In this document: positions 59,376-64,000 of the stretch, piece after piece | Layout: each line of letters opens with the position of its first letter | Numbering within the stretch: position 1 is the stretch's first letter | Assembly (NCBI GenBank): GCA_964017045.1 | Contig: OZ024807.1 | Location: 18,197,813 to 18,261,812, forward strand | Source of the DNA: Omphiscola glabra | Taxonomy: Eukaryota; Mollusca; Gastropoda; Lymnaeidae | Direction: 5' to 3' | DNA length: 64,000 nucleotides | Notes under the pieces: generated by a model | Seen by the model: only the letters and a program-made list of their open reading frames with translations | Database searches by the model: none | What the model was told of the DNA's origin: nothing | Translations under genes and position numbers: made by a program

Positions 59376-60864
59376 CTCTACAGCTGCATGCAAACCTATC
59401 ATAAACCTATGCAGTCGCTTATCCCTGATGCTTCCTCTTAACCCGGCATTGCTCCCTAATACACAATCACCCCCCCCCCCCAACCGACAAAAAAAAATCA
59501 ACGAATGAAGCTCTATTTACTAAAAAATATATTTATTAAAGCATTAATTACATTATCGTAAACTAATTTTTTTTACTAACTTCAGTGAGATATTATAAAA
59601 CTACATTTTGGAGGCCGCTAAAAAATTCCATATACTATTATAATATAACACGTTGACACCATTTTTGTTTCCATTGCAATGATGAGCTTGCACAAACTCA
59701 TAAGACACGTGTCCATCTCTTCGGCTCGAAATCTCTACTTCTGCTTTGGGCAAGAGACGTTGTCACACAGAGTTACGAAAGGCCTAAAATAACCGTCAAG
59801 CTAATTTTAGGCCAATCCTTTCATCGAACATTCAACAAAGTTGAAGATGGATGTTTCAATTAATTACAAACATGTTTTAGAATCATTTAAAGAAGTGGAA
59901 TAATGTTTAAAGGATTCCACGGGAGACCAATACAATATCTTTCCCCAGCACGATATTTCTTTTGCAGGTATGTTCCCATGATGTTATCGACCTTGTTGTA
60001 AAAATTTTTTTAATATCTTTATCTAATGAGACAATGTTCGTTCGTTTCTTATATAGTCACCATCCGTCCCACGAACAAACACACACACACACAGATATCT
60101 CGATGGATAAGTTAACGTTGAAGATTGCAAAAAAAAAGTATATCCATCTACTGGTATCTGTCTTGTAACTCTACTTACTAGTCTTGTCGAAATAAAGAAG
60201 AAATAAAGGGGAAATAAAGGGGAAATAAAGGGGAAAAAAGGCTTTATTTATGGTTCAAATAATCCCCCCCCCCCCCCACTTTCTTGCAAGTCCCTCTATC
60301 TCTTTACTTTTTCTCACACAAATCACACACGCAGACTCCCACACAGGTCTCCGCTAACCAGTGTCCCTAGTCTCGGCGCTGTTTTCCCAAAGACTAGAAA
60401 CAACACAGACATAGGAGATATACGACGCTTAGTCACCACACAGACTGTTGCTTCATGACATGAATACTGTTTTAACTGGCTTGAGTCTCCGTGTCGATAG
60501 ATGAGACTGCCTGGCCTCATTACATAGACGTTATTTGTTGAATGGATAAGATGGCATTCTTTGTGTCGATATCCGATATGGGATGAATATATAGAGGATT
60601 TTTGTTGTATCTCCGTGGATAATATTGAAATTCGTTTTGTCTACATCTAATATGTTTTGTATAAACAAATGATATCTTTAGGATTTTCAGGTGATGTGTT
60701 GCAAAAAAAAAAAAAACAAACAACAAAAAAACGTTATAAATGTACATATTACGTCTATTACAATTTGATATTTATGAGCGCTTCTCAAACGTTTCCCGTC
60801 CACTTTGGGGCCACAATCGTATCTAGAGAGTCCTTGTCTTACCCTGTTATCTTGAATGAATCTA
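59151..60864. other. probable intron with microsatellites
   Basis: Holds (TA)n at 59333..59371, C runs near 59470 and 60266, and a 12 bp repeat (gaaataaagggg) at 60190..60240. No second exon was recognised. Confidence 0.45.
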
Positions 60865-61055
60865 GGTCACCACAATAACTAGTTATGAGAGAATAACCTA
60901 CACCACAATAACTAATTATGAGAGAATAACCTACACCACAATAACTAGTTATGAGAGAATAACCTACACCACAATAACTAGTTATGAGAGAATAACCTAC
61001 ACCACAATAACTAGTTATGAGAGAATAACCTACACCACAATAACTAGTTATGAGA
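60865..61055. repeat. minisatellite, 33 bp unit, ~6 copies
   Basis: The unit is actagttatgagagaataac + ctacaccacaata, near-identical copies. Confidence 0.95.
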
Positions 61056-61354
61056 GAAGTAATTTTCACTATCATTAAATAAGACAACAACGCATAACAC
61101 GTAAAAAGCTGCCGCGGCAATTACACAGCTTAATGTGACCTTGGTCAAGTTATGCCATTTTATTTGTCAATATCTGGTTTAGTCACATATTGGAGCTCTC
61201 ATATATATATACAGCCGTCCGTCACCACTTTGCGCTTCCAGTTTCGCGTCTTTACTCTATTGCGTTTTTCCCCATTTCAAATATAACATGTACTCATTAA
61301 AACGTTGATAAAGAGAGTGAACATGATGCAGCGCGCGTTCGTTTGTCTGAGTCA

Positions 61355-61734
61355 ATGGACTACGATTAGTCACTTCCTTGTTTTGTCACGTGATATGTGT
61401 AAGCCTTCGGTAGCCTATGCTACACATAACAACACATAACAACGGATAACAGCTGATCAAACATTATCATTAATTTTTAAGCAAAATGTTTATCTCCATC
61501 AGCGCTTCCCCAATGTTAATTAAAAATTTTACTTTTCAAAATATTCTTGAATACACGTGTTTTGTAAATGACATTCATAAATGTGACAATAATTATAATT
61601 CAGTTATGATTAAAGGAAGAAAGTTTTTTGAAGAAAATTTTGTGAGCGACTAGTGTGTTGCAGACAGCCTACCGGAAGTCTTACTCGAACTTACTCTTAT
61701 CACATGACAAACCAATCGACTCATCGTAGTCCAT
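61355..61734. mobile_element. 380 bp fold-back MITE
   Basis: The left end atggactacgattagtcact and the reverse-complemented right end atggactacgatgagtcgat pair over about 65 bp with indels, including tgtca(c/t)gtgata and cttc(c)ggtag. Target duplication is not clear. Confidence 0.75.
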
Positions 61735-61789
61735 TATACACCCTTGCGTTACAATTAAAATTAAAATGACTGTACATATGGACTGTAGA

Positions 61790-61966
61790 CAGGCCTTGAT
61801 TAACCATTAGGCAAATAAGGCATGTGCCTCGGGCACCAAGCGTTTGGGGGCACCAAATATGGACATACCAGCGGTCACGGTCAGTGAAAGATCAGGGGCC
61901 CCGGGCAGAAGGGGGCACCCATGTGGGTTTGTGCCTTGGGCACTAAAATGGCTTAATCCGGCCCTG
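61790..61966. mobile_element. 177 bp non-autonomous hAT element, complete
   Basis: The ends caggccttgattaacc (left) and, reverse-complemented, cagggccggattaagcc (right). A perfect 8 bp duplication actgtaga lies at 61782..61789 and 61967..61974. Inner ggcatgtgcctcgggcacca and gtgccttgggcacta are sub-terminal inverted motifs. The 'gggccggattaa' end is widespread in animal genomes. Confidence 0.85.
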
Positions 61967-61974
61967 ACTGTAGA

Positions 61975-62384
61975 CCCATGTATTCGAGCACCTTTAGAGG
62001 GTCTAATATTGTTAAAAACCCGTATTTGGAGGGTCCTGAACAGGTTTCCTATTCACTAAGAAAATGTTCTATTTATAAATACATATTCAATTCGGGGGTG
62101 GAGCCTGGAACTGATGGACAGCGATAAACGAGGGACTAATGTATTTATTTATATTTATAACCGCATTCAAAAATCTGGAGATAATATCTTGGTTGGTGTA
62201 AGCTGTACAAATACACTACTACTACGTACCACCGTAATAAGTTAATGGAAATGCAAATGAGTAACGCCACAAGGCAGGAGAACTGATATAAGATTTATTT
62301 TCCTAATGAAGTGAACAATCTTTGTATGCGTTCGAAATTTGTCGATCCAGTTCAATATTTTTTAAAGCTGATTTACTTTCCCTC
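61975..62384. other. noncoding, nothing recognised
   Basis: Unique sequence before the 16 bp array. Confidence 0.5.
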
Positions 62385-63235
62385 AACTGTCCATGTAGCC
62401 AACTGTCCATGTAGCCTACTGCACATGTAGCCAACTGTCCATGTAGCCTACTGCACATGTAGCCAACTGTCCATGTAGCCAACTGCACATGTAGCCAACT
62501 GTCCATGTAGCCTACTGTCCATGTAGCCAACTGTCCATGTAGCCAACTGTCCATGTAGCCTACTGTCCATATAGCCTACTGTCCATGTAGCCAACTGTCC
62601 ATGTAGCCAACTGTCCATGTAGCCAACTGTCCATGTAGCCTACTGTCCATGTAGCCAACTGTCCATGTAGCCAACTGTCCATGTAGCCAACTGTCCATGT
62701 AGCCAACTGTCCATGTAGCCAACTGTCCATGTAGCCAACTGTCCATGTAGCCTACTGTCCATGTAGCCAACTGTCCATGTAGCCAACTGTCCATGTAGCC
62801 AACTGTCCATGTAGCCAACTGTCCATGTAGCCAACTGTCCATGTAGCCTACTGTCCATGTAGCCTACTGCACATGTAGCCAACTGTCCATGTAGCCAACT
62901 GCACATGTAGCCAACTGTCCATGTAGCCTACTGTCCATGTAGCCAACTGTCCATGTAGCCAACTGTCCATGTAGCCAACTGTCCATGTAGCCTACTGTCC
63001 ATGTAGCCAACTGTCCATGTAGCCAACTGTCCATGTAGCCAACTGCACATGTAGCCAACTGTCCATGTAGCCTACTGCACATGTAGCCAACTGTCCATGT
63101 AGCCTACTGCACATGTAGCCAACTGTCCATGTAGCCAACTGCACATGTAGCCAACTGTCCATGTAGCCTACTGCACATGTAGCCAACTGTCCATGTAGCA
63201 AACGTTCCATGTAACCAGCTGTCCATGTCGCTAAA
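62385..63235. repeat. 16 bp minisatellite, ~53 copies
   Basis: The unit is caactgtccatgtagc, with variants ctactg and gcacatg. Every period of 48 bp returns to frame, so long minus-strand frames (MDSWLHGQLATWTVGY type) appear in several registers. Variants follow an irregular order. Confidence 0.96.
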
Positions 63236-63287
63236 ATTGAGTTTATTAACTCTGCAAAAATTCTCAAAATCAGGTCATCATGTCGTG

Positions 63288-63660
63288 CAGAACACTAGGG
63301 TGTAGCACTCTCTGTAGGGCCTATTGTTTAAAGGAGGCAGGTAGGGTGTAGCACTCTCTGTAAGGCATATTATTTAAAGGAGGCAGGTAGGGTGTAGCAC
63401 TCTCTGTAGGCCTATTGTTTAAAGGCATGCAGGTAGGGTGTAGCACTTTCTGTAAGCCTATTGTTTAAAGGCAGGAAGATAGGGTGTAGCACTCTCTGTA
63501 GGGCCTCTTGTTTCAAGGCAGGCAGGTAGGGTGTAGCACTCTCTGTAGGCCTATTGTTTAAAGGCAGGCAGATAGGGTGTAGCACTCTCTGTAGGGCCTC
63601 TTGTTTCAAGGTAGGCAGGTAGGGTGTAGCACTCTCTGTAAGCCTATTGTTTAAAGGTCG
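63288..63660. repeat. minisatellite, 46-47 bp unit, 8 copies
   Basis: The unit is gtagggtgtagcactctctg + taggcctattgtttaaaggc + aggcag. Confidence 0.94.
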
Positions 63661-64000
63661 GCATATGTAATAGAAAATGAGAATTTAAACCTTTGTTGTA
63701 ACACTTGGACCCACCACAAATGTTCTCAAAATAACCGAACCAGGTGTAAAATACTGCACCCGGTTTAGCCCTAGCTTTATAATATTTTATCACACCAATC
63801 TATTTTTGTTCAGGTGAGATTGAATAGCTAAATGTAATTAACTTTTGATATCAATTTAAAAGATGATTGATTTCCCAAACAATGCGGTTAAACCCATTTC
63901 TTTTAAACGACATTTAAAAATAATAAATCAACTCTAGCTTTACAATAAATTTATCACGACGACAATGACACAATAGAAAGAAAAGTTTGCACGAAATCGA
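63661..64000. other. AT-rich noncoding end of window
   Basis: Nothing recognised. Confidence 0.5.

Noticed and set aside
62303..63267. Minus-strand MDSWLHGQLATWTVGY repeat proteins
   Set aside because: Product of the 16 bp array, open in several registers, with no flanking coding sequence.

Overview
The window is animal nuclear DNA: AT-rich, gene-poor, with spliced genes, GT-AG introns, poly(A) signals, DNA transposons and retrotransposon remnants. A mollusc, and more specifically a pulmonate freshwater snail, is my best guess. That rests mainly on an element (31532..31719) matching my memory of the horizontally transferred hAT family SPIN, reported outside vertebrates from a pond snail and a triatomine bug. 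The taxon is an inference.

Genes. Two housekeeping genes lie head to tail on the + strand at the left end. The last coding exon of GTF2H5 (TFIIH subunit TTDA/p8/TFB5) is at 2948..3055. A complete six-exon ZNF511-type C2H2 zinc-finger gene is at 3464..7767. An unassigned possible terminal exon is at 408..515. Far to the right a first coding exon with a signal peptide (59030..59150) starts a secreted-protein gene whose other exons I could not find, and a weak two-exon candidate sits at 57406..58127. Nothing else in the ~51 kb between reads as a host gene. The long open frames there come from tandem repeats.

Repeats. From 10 kb onward the window is dominated by about forty tandem arrays (units of 12 to 87 bp). 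The largest is a 3.1 kb array at 37778..40898, built of 22 and 23 bp units and lacking stop codons over most of its length in all three + frames. Three arrays carry telomere-like TTAGGG/CCCTAA motifs. Two arrays were split by insertions: a 5'-truncated CR1/Jockey-like LINE end (27095..27530) and a solo LTR with TG..CA ends and a 5 bp target duplication (32766..33197).

Other mobile DNA. There is a 1.4 kb decayed hAT element with both ends and near-perfect 8 bp target duplications (34108..35521), a second hAT transposase remnant (9290..9744, minus), a SPIN-like element and another hAT MITE with perfect 8 bp duplications, several fold-back MITEs (two inside ZNF511 introns), a second LINE remnant (54730..55126), and two unnamed dispersed families with two copies each.

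Oddities worth checking are a perfect 39 bp inverted repeat with a 29 nt loop (29561..29667), a 64 bp tandem duplication that doubles the splice-acceptor region of ZNF511 exon 4, and an 870 bp purine-rich strand. I see no evidence for a bacterial-type system, CRISPR array, rRNA or a convincing tRNA.
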